Shown piece after piece: positions 17,014 through 24,868 of a stretch of DNA of 46,059 bases. This DNA is from Flammeovirgaceae bacterium (lineage in GTDB: Bacteria > Bacteroidota > Bacteroidia > Cytophagales > Cyclobacteriaceae). The stretch spans positions 1 to 46,059 of the forward strand of contig JAHEZH010000031.1 in assembly GCA_023251155.1 (NCBI GenBank), written 5' to 3'. The translations under genes were made by a program, and so were the position numbers. The notes below the pieces were generated by a model. That model was given only the letters and a program-made list of their open reading frames with translations. It was not told the DNA's origin and did no database searches. Within the stretch, counting starts at the first letter, position 1, and every line of letters starts with the position of its first letter.

Positions 17014-18174
17014 ATGCCCAAGATTCTACTTATTGAAGATGAAGCCAGCATACGCGCGGTGTTGAAAGACATTCTTAAAGACCAGAAAGAACTGAAGCTG
17101 GAAGTGGATGAAGCCAAAGATGGAATGGAAGCGCTGGCTTTACTGGAAGCCAATCAATACGATGTGGCCTTCTGCGACATAAAGATGCCCAAAGTAGATG
17201 GCATGGAAGTGCTTCAAAAAACAAAAGAGAAAGGTATAGGCACTACTTTCATCATGATCTCTGCACATGGCACCACCGAGATGGCAGTAGATGCAACCAA
17301 GATGGGTGCGTACGATTTCCTGCAAAAGCCACCGGATCTCAACCGGCTTCTGATCACGCTTCGCAATGCACTGGATAAAACACTGCTGACCAAAGAGACA
17401 AAAACACTGAAGAAAAAAATTGCGGTCAAGTATGAGATGATCGGTTCTTCACCTGCGCTGCAGCAAGTAAGGGAGATGATTGAAAAGGTAGCACCTACCG
17501 ATGCGCGTGTTCTGGTTACCGGCCCCAATGGATCGGGTAAGGAACTGGTAGCACGTGCTATTCACGAGCAAAGCAATAGAGCGCATGGACCTTTTGTAGA
17601 AGTCAACTGTGCAGCCATCCCATCCGAGTTGATTGAAAGCGAATTGTTCGGTCATGAGAAAGGATCATTCACCTCCGCCATTAAACAGAAGCTCGGAAAA
17701 TTTGAGCAAGCGGACGGGGGAACATTGTTCCTGGATGAAATTGGAGACATGAGCTTGTCTGCCCAGGCAAAAGTACTCCGCGCTTTACAGGAGCATAAAA
17801 TCACGCGGGTGGGTGGTGAGAAAGACATTATGGTAAACGTGCGCATCATTGCCGCTACCAATAAAGACCTGAAGAAGGAAATTGCCGAAACGCATTTTCG
17901 CGAAGACTTGTATCACCGTCTGAGTGTGATCCTTATCAAAGTGCCCTCGTTGAATGAGCGGAAGGAAGACATCAAAGAATTGACGGATCGGTTTTTGACA
18001 ACCATTGCACAGGAATATGGTACAAAGAAGAAATCAATCAGCGAACAGGCTCTGAAAGAGCTGAAGAATTATAACTGGACGGGAAACATCCGTGAACTGA
18101 GAAATGTTGTCGAGCGCCTTATAATCATGAGCGCTGAATCCATCGAAGAATCGGATGTGAAGAAATACCTTTGA
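17014..18174 (+). CDS. Sigma-54-dependent response regulator lacking the DNA-binding domain
   Basis: 386 residues. A receiver domain (about 1-125) has the acidic pair E8-D9, phospho-acceptor D55 (C-D-I-K-M-P) and K105. The sigma-54 AAA+ domain (about 140-386) has Walker A G-P-N-G-S-G-K-E at 170-177 (usually G-E-S-G-T-G-K-E) and Walker B L-F-L-D-E-I-G-D at 238-245, then the arginine-finger and sensor regions with F-R-E-D-L-Y-H-R-L and W-T-G-N-I-R-E-L-R-N-V-V-E-R. The sigma-54-contacting GAFTGA loop reads G-S-F-T-S-A (217-222). The protein stops right after the AAA+ lid, so the C-terminal Fis-type helix-turn-helix is absent; it would have to act from solution or on a bound partner. No kinase gene is adjacent. 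The ATG at 17014 gives the family N-terminus. Confidence 0.93.
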   Translation: MPKILLIEDEASIRAVLKDILKDQKELKLEVDEAKDGMEALALLEANQYDVAFCDIKMPKVDGMEVLQKTKEKGIGTTFIMISAHGTTEMAVDATKMGAYDFLQKPPDLNRLLITLRNALDKTLLTKETKTLKKKIAVKYEMIGSSPALQQVREMIEKVAPTDARVLVTGPNGSGKELVARAIHEQSNRAHGPFVEVNCAAIPSELIESELFGHEKGSFTSAIKQKLGKFEQADGGTLFLDEIGDMSLSAQAKVLRALQEHKITRVGGEKDIMVNVRIIAATNKDLKKEIAETHFREDLYHRLSVILIKVPSLNERKEDIKELTDRFLTTIAQEYGTKKKSISEQALKELKNYNWTGNIRELRNVVERLIIMSAESIEESDVKKYL

Positions 18175-18186
18175 AGGGGAAGCCGC

Positions 18187-18318
18187 TTAGATATGCTTCT
18201 CTCCTACTGCTTTTTTCACTTCTTTCTTGCTGTAGGTAGGGCAAGTGTATTGGCTGCAAGAAGCAAGAAATACTACAAGAGCTACTAAAGCTAAACCTTT
18301 TACTAAAACTGTTTTCAT
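18187..18318 (-). CDS. 43-residue lipoprotein
   Basis: A short gene with ATG at 18318 and TAA at 18187-18189. Residues 1-20 form a lipoprotein signal (M-K-T-V-L-V-K, then a Leu/Val/Ala core) ending in the lipobox L-A-S-C, with the lipid-carrying Cys at 21. The mature peptide has only 23 residues, begins C-S-Q-Y-T-C-P-T-Y-S and continues in a Lys-rich tail. A consensus promoter lies just upstream. It is convergent with the sigma-54 regulator, whose stop is only 12 bp away. I recall similar tiny lipoproteins with a C-P-T-Y motif in Bacteroidota, but no function is known to me. Confidence 0.8.
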   Translation of the reverse strand: MKTVLVKGLALVALVVFLASCSQYTCPTYSKKEVKKAVGEKHI

Positions 18319-18339
18319 AATAGTGGTATTCGTCTATAG

Positions 18340-18370
18340 CAAAAATATTAATCTTTTTATTGCAAACAAA
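18340..18370 (-). promoter_or_regulatory. Consensus promoter of the 43-residue lipoprotein gene
   Basis: On the minus strand TTTG (plus 18367-18370), a 19-base spacer and TATTTTTG (plus 18340-18347) match the Bacteroidota promoter form TTTG-N19-TAnnTTTG. The expected transcript start is about 18333, 15 bases before the ATG. Confidence 0.7.
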
Positions 18371-18409
18371 CTTTGTGGAGAATAAACCACGGCTTGTCGA
18401 CCACAGCGT

Positions 18410-19399
18410 TCATCCAACCAGCAAATTACATCCCCGCGCGTCACTATTATCGGCACGCCCAAGTATCTCAAAACTACCCTCTTCGCGCATCCTGCCTAAA
18501 TCCTGGGTTTCAATAAAAGCGCACGAGTAATAATTGGCCAAATCGATTACATTTATTACTCCTGTTTTGCCGCTTTTTACGGCTGCAAACGGATCATTCA
18601 CATCCTTCAGCACAATTTTCATGCTTTCAGGCAACCGGAATACTCCATTTCCAAAGGAATATCCCTGTGAAAGGAGTTCGGTCATTCCATACTCGGAATG
18701 AATAACGGGTACGTTGAATTGCTTTGTTAAAATCGCATGAAGTTCTTCCCGGATCAGTTCTTTTCGCCGGCCTTTCATTCCGCCCGTTTCCATCACCACG
18801 CAATTGCGGATATCGATCTGCCCTTTTTCTGCAAGATCCAATAAGGCAAACGACACCCCCAGCAGTAGCACCTTCCGGTCCGAATTCTGAAGCAATTCCA
18901 GTTGTTTCACCAGCGCATCGAGGTTATGGAGGTAAAAACCGGAATATTCCGATTTGCTCTGTTTAATAAAATAATCAACCATATAAATGAGCGATGATCC
19001 TTCCCTCTCCAGGTAAGAAGGTAGCAGAGCAAGAATATGAAATTGATTTAGCGGACCGAAGAAACCTTCAAATAAGCGTTCGCTGTGCCGCTGATAAAAG
19101 GAAAGGGATTGCACCAGGTGCCTGCTGGTGGAAGTACCGGTAGTACCACTGCTGGTGAAAGTGGCTTCAGGCTGCCATTTCCCGGTTACTACCTCGTGCG
19201 ATTTGAAAAACGAAACAGGCAGAAAAGGAATCTGCTCCAATGATGAAATAGTAGCTGGATTCACTTTCAGGTATTTTAAATACGCATTGTAAACACGATT
19301 ATTCTCTGCCTGATGATGAAAGAGCTCCAGTGCAATATCAGCGAACGTGGCAGCGTTTACCGTATATAAAATCTCCTCAAAACTTTTAAAAGTGTGCAA
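18410..19399 (-). CDS. LuxE/PaaK-like acyl-protein synthetase
   Basis: 329 residues. The sequence follows the LuxE family (ANL superfamily, adenylate-forming): I-P-F-L-P-V-S-F-F-K-S-H-E-V near 57-70, the phosphate-binding loop F-T-S-S-G-T-T-G-T-S near 81-90, H-S-E-Y-G-M-T-E-L near 231-239, and a C-terminal T-Q-D-L-G-R near 297. LuxE enzymes activate a fatty or aryl acid as acyl-adenylate and hand it to a protein or small-molecule acceptor. The luxC/luxD partners are not here. In other Bacteroidota, similar proteins sit near fatty-acid or pigment genes, but no such neighbour is present. An upstream in-frame stop leaves TTG at 19399 as the only plausible start. Confidence 0.85.
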   Translation of the reverse strand: MHTFKSFEEILYTVNAATFADIALELFHHQAENNRVYNAYLKYLKVNPATISSLEQIPFLPVSFFKSHEVVTGKWQPEATFTSSGTTGTSTSRHLVQSLSFYQRHSERLFEGFFGPLNQFHILALLPSYLEREGSSLIYMVDYFIKQSKSEYSGFYLHNLDALVKQLELLQNSDRKVLLLGVSFALLDLAEKGQIDIRNCVVMETGGMKGRRKELIREELHAILTKQFNVPVIHSEYGMTELLSQGYSFGNGVFRLPESMKIVLKDVNDPFAAVKSGKTGVINVIDLANYYSCAFIETQDLGRMREEGSFEILGRADNSDARGCNLLVG

Positions 19400-19434
19400 G
19401 CGTTGATTAATTTACAAGGGCTTAAAATTAAAGA

Positions 19435-20205
19435 ATGAAGGCGACTAGTGGTTTAGCGGTGATTGTATTTCTGGGGCTAGTTTCCTGTTTTAATCCTCCC
19501 GAGTATCCCAGCGTACCGGAAATTGAATTTGACCAGATCCGATTTGAGGAAGTGGACGGGCTGGCCAATGCCGATACACTGGATCTATCCATCCGCTTCA
19601 AGGATGGTGATGGAGACATTGGGTTATTGCCCGATACGGATAGCGATGATCCAAAATTCGCTGAACGCTATTATTTCAAAATCAATGAGCCTTCCAAAAA
19701 GTATTACCTCTCAAACGGGGGTACATCACTGGCTATTGCAAATGACGCCTCATTTATACGCTATAAAACCAAAAGAAGCAATGCCAGCTACGACACTCTG
19801 CCCAGTTATGTAGACCCTTATAAATGCACTAATTGGGAGATCGTCACCAAAACCGTCAACAACATTACCTCTACTGTTGATACGGTTTACTTTCAGCTGA
19901 ATCCTTATCACTACAATATTTTTGTCGATTTCCTGATGCTCAAAAATGATGGCTCGGGAGATTTTGAAGAGTACGACTTCCGAAAAGAGTTGTGTGTTAC
20001 TTATGATGGACGTATTCCGGTCTTAGCCAAAGAGGCCGGCCAGCCGGCTCCTCTGCAAGGTGTTATTCACTATGCCATCATTGGCAGGGGCTTTAAACTC
20101 ACCTTTGGCAATACACCCATTAAGCTGCGTGTGCAAATTATGGACCGTGCGCTTAATAAAAGTAATATCATCACCAGCGAGCCATTCGTTCTTGATGATA
20201 TTTAA
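19435..20205 (+). CDS. Hypothetical Bacteroidota lipoprotein
   Basis: 256 residues with a lipoprotein signal: M-K-A-T-S-G-L-A, hydrophobic core, and the lipobox L-V-S-C at about residue 18. The mature part begins with acidic and Pro-rich residues and has the segment S-I-R-F-K-D-G-D-G-D-I-G near 52-63, which recurs in Bacteroidota lipoproteins of beta-sandwich type, then a Tyr-rich middle and a C-terminal strand ending E-P-F-V-L-D-D-I. No catalytic motif is seen. It is divergent from the LuxE-like gene with 35 bp between the starts, so the two probably share a regulatory region, and convergent with the E1 fusion gene. Confidence 0.8.
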   Translation: MKATSGLAVIVFLGLVSCFNPPEYPSVPEIEFDQIRFEEVDGLANADTLDLSIRFKDGDGDIGLLPDTDSDDPKFAERYYFKINEPSKKYYLSNGGTSLAIANDASFIRYKTKRSNASYDTLPSYVDPYKCTNWEIVTKTVNNITSTVDTVYFQLNPYHYNIFVDFLMLKNDGSGDFEEYDFRKELCVTYDGRIPVLAKEAGQPAPLQGVIHYAIIGRGFKLTFGNTPIKLRVQIMDRALNKSNIITSEPFVLDDI

Positions 20206-20230
20206 TCAAGGGCAATACACTGCCTTAATC

Positions 20231-22633
20231 TCAATAGAGTTTCTTAAACCGATCAGGATCTGCCTCATGCATCAGGGCGTAGATTTTCTCCACTATTTCA
20301 TCCGCATTGGGCTTGGAAAAGTAATCTCCATCCGAAGCATACGCCGGGCGATGTTCTTTGCCTGTAATCGTTACTGGCCGTGAATCCAGAAACTGATAAG
20401 CTCCCTGCTTTTCCACCACTTGCTGCATCATAAAGGCGGTGGCGCCACCCGGCACATCTTCATCAGCAAAAACAATACGGTTGGTTTTCTTTACCGATTG
20501 GAGAATCGAATGATGAATATCAAAAGGCAAAAGCGTCTGCACATCAATCACCTCACAGGAGATGCCGAGTTTGTCCAGTTCTTCTGCTGCCTCCATTACA
20601 ATACGGCACATGGATCCGTAAGTAACAATAGTCACCTCTTCTCCTTCTTTAAGAATTTCAGGACAACCCAATGGAACAGTGAACTCTCCTATATTATCAG
20701 GCAATTTTTCTTTCAGGCGATAACCATTCAGACATTCAATGATCACGGCAGGATCATCGGATTGAAGCATGGTATTATAAAAACCTGCAGCCTGAGTCAT
20801 GTCACGTGGTACCAGCACAAATATTCCGCGAATACTATTCAGAATCATACCGATGGGTGAACCGGCATGCCAAACTCCTTCCAGGCGGTGACCTCTGGTG
20901 CGCACAATCAAAGGTGATTTCTGACCGCCTTTGGTTCGGTATTGCAGGCACGCCAGGTCATCAGAAAGTGTTTGCAGTGCATAGATGAAATAATCCAGGT
21001 ATTGTATCTCGGCAATCGGGCGAAGGCCGCGCAATGCAGCACCTATTCCCTGTCCTACAATCGTACATTCACGGATACCGGTATCGGTTACCCGAAGTTC
21101 ACCGTACTTTTCCTGCATGCCGGCAAAGCCCTGATTCACATCACCAATCTTTCCTACATCTTCACCAAAGGCAAATATCAAGGGGTCACGTTTCAGCGCA
21201 GCATCGAAGCATGCCTGCAATAATTCGCGACCATCCAGTAAGGAAGAATGATCGGAATAGACCGCTTCAATAACCGGCACTTTCAATGCCGACCATTGCG
21301 ACTCGCTATACAAATGTGAACTGTACCTGTTTTTATTTTCTTCGCTGACCCGGTCGATCCAGTCAATCAGTTCTTGCCGTGCACTATCGTTCGATCCTAT
21401 TAACAAACGCGCTGCTTTTTTGGCTGCTTTTACCGCATCCAACCGCAGCGGGTTAATGGTTTTATTCAGGTCTTCGCGAATGTCTCCTATTTCGGTATGA
21501 ATCGAAGATGCTTTTTCCAAAATGGCATCCAGTGCACGCTGATCCGTCTGAATATCCTTATTAAATTCTTTCCATGCCGTATCGCGCGATGCTTTGGCCG
21601 ATGCCTTCGCCTGCTTTTCTATGGCATCCACTTCTTCCGGCGTGCCTATCTCCTGTTCAATAATCCACTCCCGCATTTTAGTGATACAATCAAAGGCACT
21701 CTCCCACTTCAGTCGTTCTTTCGACTTATAGCGCTCGTGCGATCCGGAGGTGGAGTGACCTTGCGGCTGAGTCATCTCTTTTACATGCACTAATACAGGC
21801 ACATGTTGTTCACGACAGATTTTTACTGCCGCTTCATATGTGGTGATCAGGGCTTCATAGTCCCAGCCATTGACTACAAAAATCTCGAATCCTTTTTCAG
21901 TTTCGTTGCGCTGAAATCCTGCCAGAATCTTGGATATACTTCCCTTGGTGGTATGATATTCTTTGGGTACTGATATTCCGTAATCATCGTCCCAAACGGA
22001 CATGAGCATTGGAATCTGTAATACACCCGCAGCATTGATGGCTTCAAAAAACATACCTTCCGATGTAGACGCATTTCCGATGGTACCAAAGGCGACCTCA
22101 TTGCCATTCACCGAAAGATTTTCGAATTGCTTTAATTCCGGATTGGCTCTGAATAGTTTGGAAGCATAAGCAAGACCCACCAGACGAGGCATTTGAGCTG
22201 CTGTGGGGGATATGTCTGCGCTGCTATTTCTCAGTTTGGATAATTCCTTCAGTTCACCTTTCTCATCGAGCATACGCGTAGCATAGTGCCCGTTCATCAA
22301 GCGGCCTGCCGAGGCTGGTTCAGCCGCCACATCGGTATGGGCATAGAGCTGCGCAAAGTATTGCTGCATGGTGAGCTCGCCGATCGCAAACATGAATGTC
22401 TGATCACGATAATAGCCGGAACGAAAATCGCCTGGAGCAAAAACTTTGGCCATCGCGATTTGGGCCAGTTCCTTGCCATCGCCAAAAATGCCAAACTTGG
22501 CTTTACCCATAAAAACCTCCTTTCGGCCAATCAGGCTGGCCTCGCGACTTTCACAAGCCAGACGATAATCACTGAGTATAGAAGAAATCTTCTTGGCAGA
22601 AAAAGCGGACTTTATGGTTTTGGCCTGATTCAA
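20231..22633 (-). CDS. Fused alpha/beta E1 subunit of a branched-chain-type 2-oxo acid dehydrogenase
   Basis: 800 residues: an E1-alpha part (about 1-400) joined to an E1-beta transketolase-like part (about 455-800, with F-A-F-G-E-D-V-G-K-I-G-D and C-L-Q-Y-R-T-K-G-G-Q). E1 uses thiamine diphosphate to decarboxylate a 2-oxo acid and pass the acyl group to lipoyl-E2. In the alpha part the diphosphate/magnesium motif, usually G-D-G followed by N-N, reads G-N-A at 186-188 and D-D-D at 215-217, so the Asp and Asn metal ligands appear exchanged; I believe this is shared by the Bacteroidota fusion group. No E2 or E3 gene is adjacent. The frame opens with TTG at 22633 after an upstream in-frame stop; the next ATG is at residue 42 and would cut conserved sequence. 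Confidence 0.88.
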   Translation of the reverse strand: MNQAKTIKSAFSAKKISSILSDYRLACESREASLIGRKEVFMGKAKFGIFGDGKELAQIAMAKVFAPGDFRSGYYRDQTFMFAIGELTMQQYFAQLYAHTDVAAEPASAGRLMNGHYATRMLDEKGELKELSKLRNSSADISPTAAQMPRLVGLAYASKLFRANPELKQFENLSVNGNEVAFGTIGNASTSEGMFFEAINAAGVLQIPMLMSVWDDDYGISVPKEYHTTKGSISKILAGFQRNETEKGFEIFVVNGWDYEALITTYEAAVKICREQHVPVLVHVKEMTQPQGHSTSGSHERYKSKERLKWESAFDCITKMREWIIEQEIGTPEEVDAIEKQAKASAKASRDTAWKEFNKDIQTDQRALDAILEKASSIHTEIGDIREDLNKTINPLRLDAVKAAKKAARLLIGSNDSARQELIDWIDRVSEENKNRYSSHLYSESQWSALKVPVIEAVYSDHSSLLDGRELLQACFDAALKRDPLIFAFGEDVGKIGDVNQGFAGMQEKYGELRVTDTGIRECTIVGQGIGAALRGLRPIAEIQYLDYFIYALQTLSDDLACLQYRTKGGQKSPLIVRTRGHRLEGVWHAGSPIGMILNSIRGIFVLVPRDMTQAAGFYNTMLQSDDPAVIIECLNGYRLKEKLPDNIGEFTVPLGCPEILKEGEEVTIVTYGSMCRIVMEAAEELDKLGISCEVIDVQTLLPFDIHHSILQSVKKTNRIVFADEDVPGGATAFMMQQVVEKQGAYQFLDSRPVTITGKEHRPAYASDGDYFSKPNADEIVEKIYALMHEADPDRFKKLY

Positions 22634-22717
22634 ATTGCTAACGTTTGTTCGGTTTAAAAATAGTAAAAAAGCAGAACGGGTTCAAAGCCCCAAATTTTAT
22701 TCAAAACAAAACATACC

Positions 22718-23089
22718 TCATTGTTTATTTTGACGAAAGAAAGTGACCCAATCTCCTTCTTTCACTTCTATAAAATTCTCGATCGCCTTGTAAAGATAAA
22801 TACCAACTTGGTCATTTTGTATTGTTACTTCATCGTAAAAATAACCTTCTTCTATTTCCATATCATGAATTTCTTTTTCGATCACCGGATTCGTGATCTT
22901 AACTACTTCTGCGACTATCGTTTTATCGGTATCGGACTTTACGATACACGGGTATTCGCCCATCGAGTAGAGTTTAAATCCCTTTAAATGAACGGAATAG
23001 AGATAAACCATTGCCTCTTTGTACAATTCATAATTGCTCATGCCTTTGCGCAGGGAACCATAAAATGCATACAACGAATTTTTGTTCAT
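22718..23089 (-). CDS. Gamma-glutamylcyclotransferase-like protein (GGCT/AIG2 fold)
   Basis: 123 residues, typical for the family. The N-terminus has the substrate loop Y-G-S-L-R-K-G (residues 10-16) that defines the GGCT fold, followed by G-E-Y-P-C-I-V and an acidic D-M-E-I-E-E-G-Y near residue 77, where the family's catalytic Glu normally lies. Members cyclise gamma-glutamyl amino acids to 5-oxoproline or act on related gamma-glutamyl amines. It stands alone on the minus strand, 128 bp from the divergent ald gene. Fold is clear; the true substrate is not. Confidence 0.87.
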   Translation of the reverse strand: MNKNSLYAFYGSLRKGMSNYELYKEAMVYLYSVHLKGFKLYSMGEYPCIVKSDTDKTIVAEVVKITNPVIEKEIHDMEIEEGYFYDEVTIQNDQVGIYLYKAIENFIEVKEGDWVTFFRQNKQ

Positions 23090-23143
23090 GCGATTAGTGA
23101 AATTGATTTAACACCATTCGAGGCAATCACTTACCGGAGTGTT

Positions 23144-23151
23144 ATCTTTGC
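23144..23151 (+). promoter_or_regulatory. -7 promoter element of ald
   Basis: TATCTTTG is an exact match to TAnnTTTG and lies 65 bp before the ATG at 23217, implying a leader of about 60 nt. No clear -33 TTTG is present. Confidence 0.55.
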
Positions 23152-23216
23152 CCCCGATTTCAAAGGGAGACTGCCTCCCTGCCTACAAAATGTTTAAAGA
23201 TTAAAATTTTATTCCA

Positions 23217-24332
23217 ATGATTATCGGTGTTCCTAAAGAAATTAAAAACAATGAGAACCGTGTAGCGCTTACTCCTGCCGGTGCTCAGGAATTGGTGAAG
23301 CAGGGCCATGTGGTGTACGTGCAAACCAAAGCAGGTGAAGGCAGCGGTTTTAATGATGAAGAGTACGCTGGTGCAGGGGCTAAACTTCTTCCTACAGCCG
23401 AAGAGGTTTTCGCCATTGCGGAGATGATCATCAAGGTAAAAGAACCAATCGAACAGGAATATAAATTGATCAGAAAAGATCAGTTGGTCTTTACGTACTT
23501 CCACTTTGCATCGCACGAACCATTGGCACATGCCATGATCAAAACCGGAGCCGTATGCCTTGCTTACGAAACCGTAGAACGCGAAGACAGAAGTTTACCA
23601 TTACTTGTACCCATGTCTGAAGTAGCCGGAAGAATGGCGATACAGGAAGGGGCTAAATACCTGGAGAAACCATTGAAAGGCCGTGGTATTTTATTGGGTG
23701 GCGTACCTGGGGTTATGCCTGCCAAAGTATTGGTATTGGGTGGCGGAGTTGTGGGTGCAAATGCGGCCAAGATTGCTGCCGGTATGGGTGCCGATGTAAC
23801 AATTACTGACCTTAACCTCAATCGTCTTCGTTACCTCGATGATGTGATGCCTAAGAATGTGCATACCATGGTATCAAACGATTATGTGTTACGCGAGTTA
23901 GTAAAGACACACGATCTTATAGTAGGTGCGGTATTGATCCCTGGAGCAAAGGCGCCCAAGCTAATCACCAAAGATATGCTGAAAACCATGCGCCCGGGAA
24001 CTGTGCTGGTGGATGTTGCCGTTGATCAGGGCGGATGTATTGAAACGTGTAAGCCAACCACACACGAAGACCCGACTTACATCATTGATGATGTGGTTCA
24101 CTATTGTGTGGCGAACATGCCTGGAGCAGTACCCTACACGTCGACACTTGCACTGACTAACGCCACGTTGCCGTATGCCATCAAGCTGGCGAACAAGGGA
24201 TGGAAGAAAGCATGTGAAGAGAATGCCGACCTGAAGAAAGGATTGAATGTAATACAAGGTAAAGTGGTGTACAAAGCGGTGGCTGATTCGTTCAACCTGC
24301 CATATACCGATGTGAACGAATTCCTGAATTAA
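23217..24332 (+). CDS. ald: Alanine dehydrogenase
   Basis: 371 residues, the usual length. N-terminal signatures M-I-I-G-V-P-K-E-I-K-N-N-E-N-R-V and T-P-A-G are followed by the catalytic-Lys region V-K-E-P near residue 74 and the catalytic His in H-F-A-S-H-E-P-L near 96. The Rossmann NAD-binding loop G-G-G-V-V-G-A-N-A-A-K lies at about 176-186, and D-V-A-V-D-Q-G-G-C and M-P-G-A-V-P-Y-T-S-T follow. The enzyme interconverts L-alanine and pyruvate with NAD in the cytoplasm, linking amino-acid breakdown to central carbon. It is monocistronic, with its own promoter and a hairpin after it. Confidence 0.97.
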   Translation: MIIGVPKEIKNNENRVALTPAGAQELVKQGHVVYVQTKAGEGSGFNDEEYAGAGAKLLPTAEEVFAIAEMIIKVKEPIEQEYKLIRKDQLVFTYFHFASHEPLAHAMIKTGAVCLAYETVEREDRSLPLLVPMSEVAGRMAIQEGAKYLEKPLKGRGILLGGVPGVMPAKVLVLGGGVVGANAAKIAAGMGADVTITDLNLNRLRYLDDVMPKNVHTMVSNDYVLRELVKTHDLIVGAVLIPGAKAPKLITKDMLKTMRPGTVLVDVAVDQGGCIETCKPTTHEDPTYIIDDVVHYCVANMPGAVPYTSTLALTNATLPYAIKLANKGWKKACEENADLKKGLNVIQGKVVYKAVADSFNLPYTDVNEFLN

Positions 24333-24343
24333 TGCGTGTTGTC

Positions 24344-24386
24344 ATCGTCAAACGTTAATGGTTCAATCTGATTAACGTTTGACGAT
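24344..24386. terminator. Perfect 16-bp inverted repeat between convergent genes
   Basis: ATCGTCAAACGTTAAT and its exact complement flank an 11-base loop between ald (ends 24332) and the HsdR-N gene (ends 24406). The position fits a two-way terminator, but neither side has a T run longer than a few bases. Confidence 0.6.
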
Positions 24387-24405
24387 AAACACATCACTTT
24401 TCTCA

Positions 24406-24846
24406 TCAGAAAACGGGAAACTCATTGAGGAACCTTACCTCTTCACCCGGCTGGGTAGCTGCACAGCAATAGTGAATCATACCATTGGTTACAGCAATGT
24501 ATTTGGCTCCAATGGTCATATTGTAAACGGCCACCTGGTTAAATGCCTTCTGAGTCAGCTTGATGGCTGGCGACTTGCATTCAATCAGCATCCAGGGTTT
24601 GCCTTCCCGATCACGGACCAATATATCCGAGCGCTTCTGAAGTTTATTGTAAGTAAGGCTTCCCTCTAACCGGAACAATGACCTGGGATACTTCAGTTCG
24701 TTGATCAGGTAGTGAACAAAATGCTGGCGCACCCATTCTTCGGGAGTAAGTATGATGTACTTCTTCCGAATGATATCAAAAATCGATATTTTGCCTTCCT
24801 CTTTTTTAATAGAGGGATTGATGGGGGGAAGATTCAACGGATACAC
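24406..24846 (-). CDS. HsdR N-terminal-domain protein (putative PD-(D/E)XK nuclease)
   Basis: 146 residues. The sequence matches the type I restriction R-subunit N-terminal domain found as a stand-alone protein in most Bacteroidota: L-T-P-E-E-W-V-R-Q-H-F-V near 34, then the nuclease-like core R-S-D-I-L-V near 72 and W-M-L-I-E-C-K-S-P near 85, which supply the D ... E-x-K residues, and a closing T-N-G-M-I-H-Y. No specificity or methylase gene is present, so a classic restriction system is unlikely; housekeeping nucleic-acid processing is more plausible. The start is GTG at 24846, preceded in frame by a stop. It is divergent from the AMP nucleosidase gene with 22 bp between. Confidence 0.85.
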   Translation of the reverse strand: MYPLNLPPINPSIKKEEGKISIFDIIRKKYIILTPEEWVRQHFVHYLINELKYPRSLFRLEGSLTYNKLQKRSDILVRDREGKPWMLIECKSPAIKLTQKAFNQVAVYNMTIGAKYIAVTNGMIHYCCAATQPGEEVRFLNEFPVF

Positions 24847-24868
24847 GTTTCAAAATAACTGAATATAA

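Noticed and set aside
20206-20230. Imperfect hairpin between the lipoprotein gene and the E1 fusion
   Set aside because: The stem is short and mismatched and there is no T run, so it is not called a terminator.
24406-24846. Type I restriction system
   Set aside because: Only the small N-terminal nuclease-like domain is present; no helicase part, specificity subunit or methylase lies nearby.
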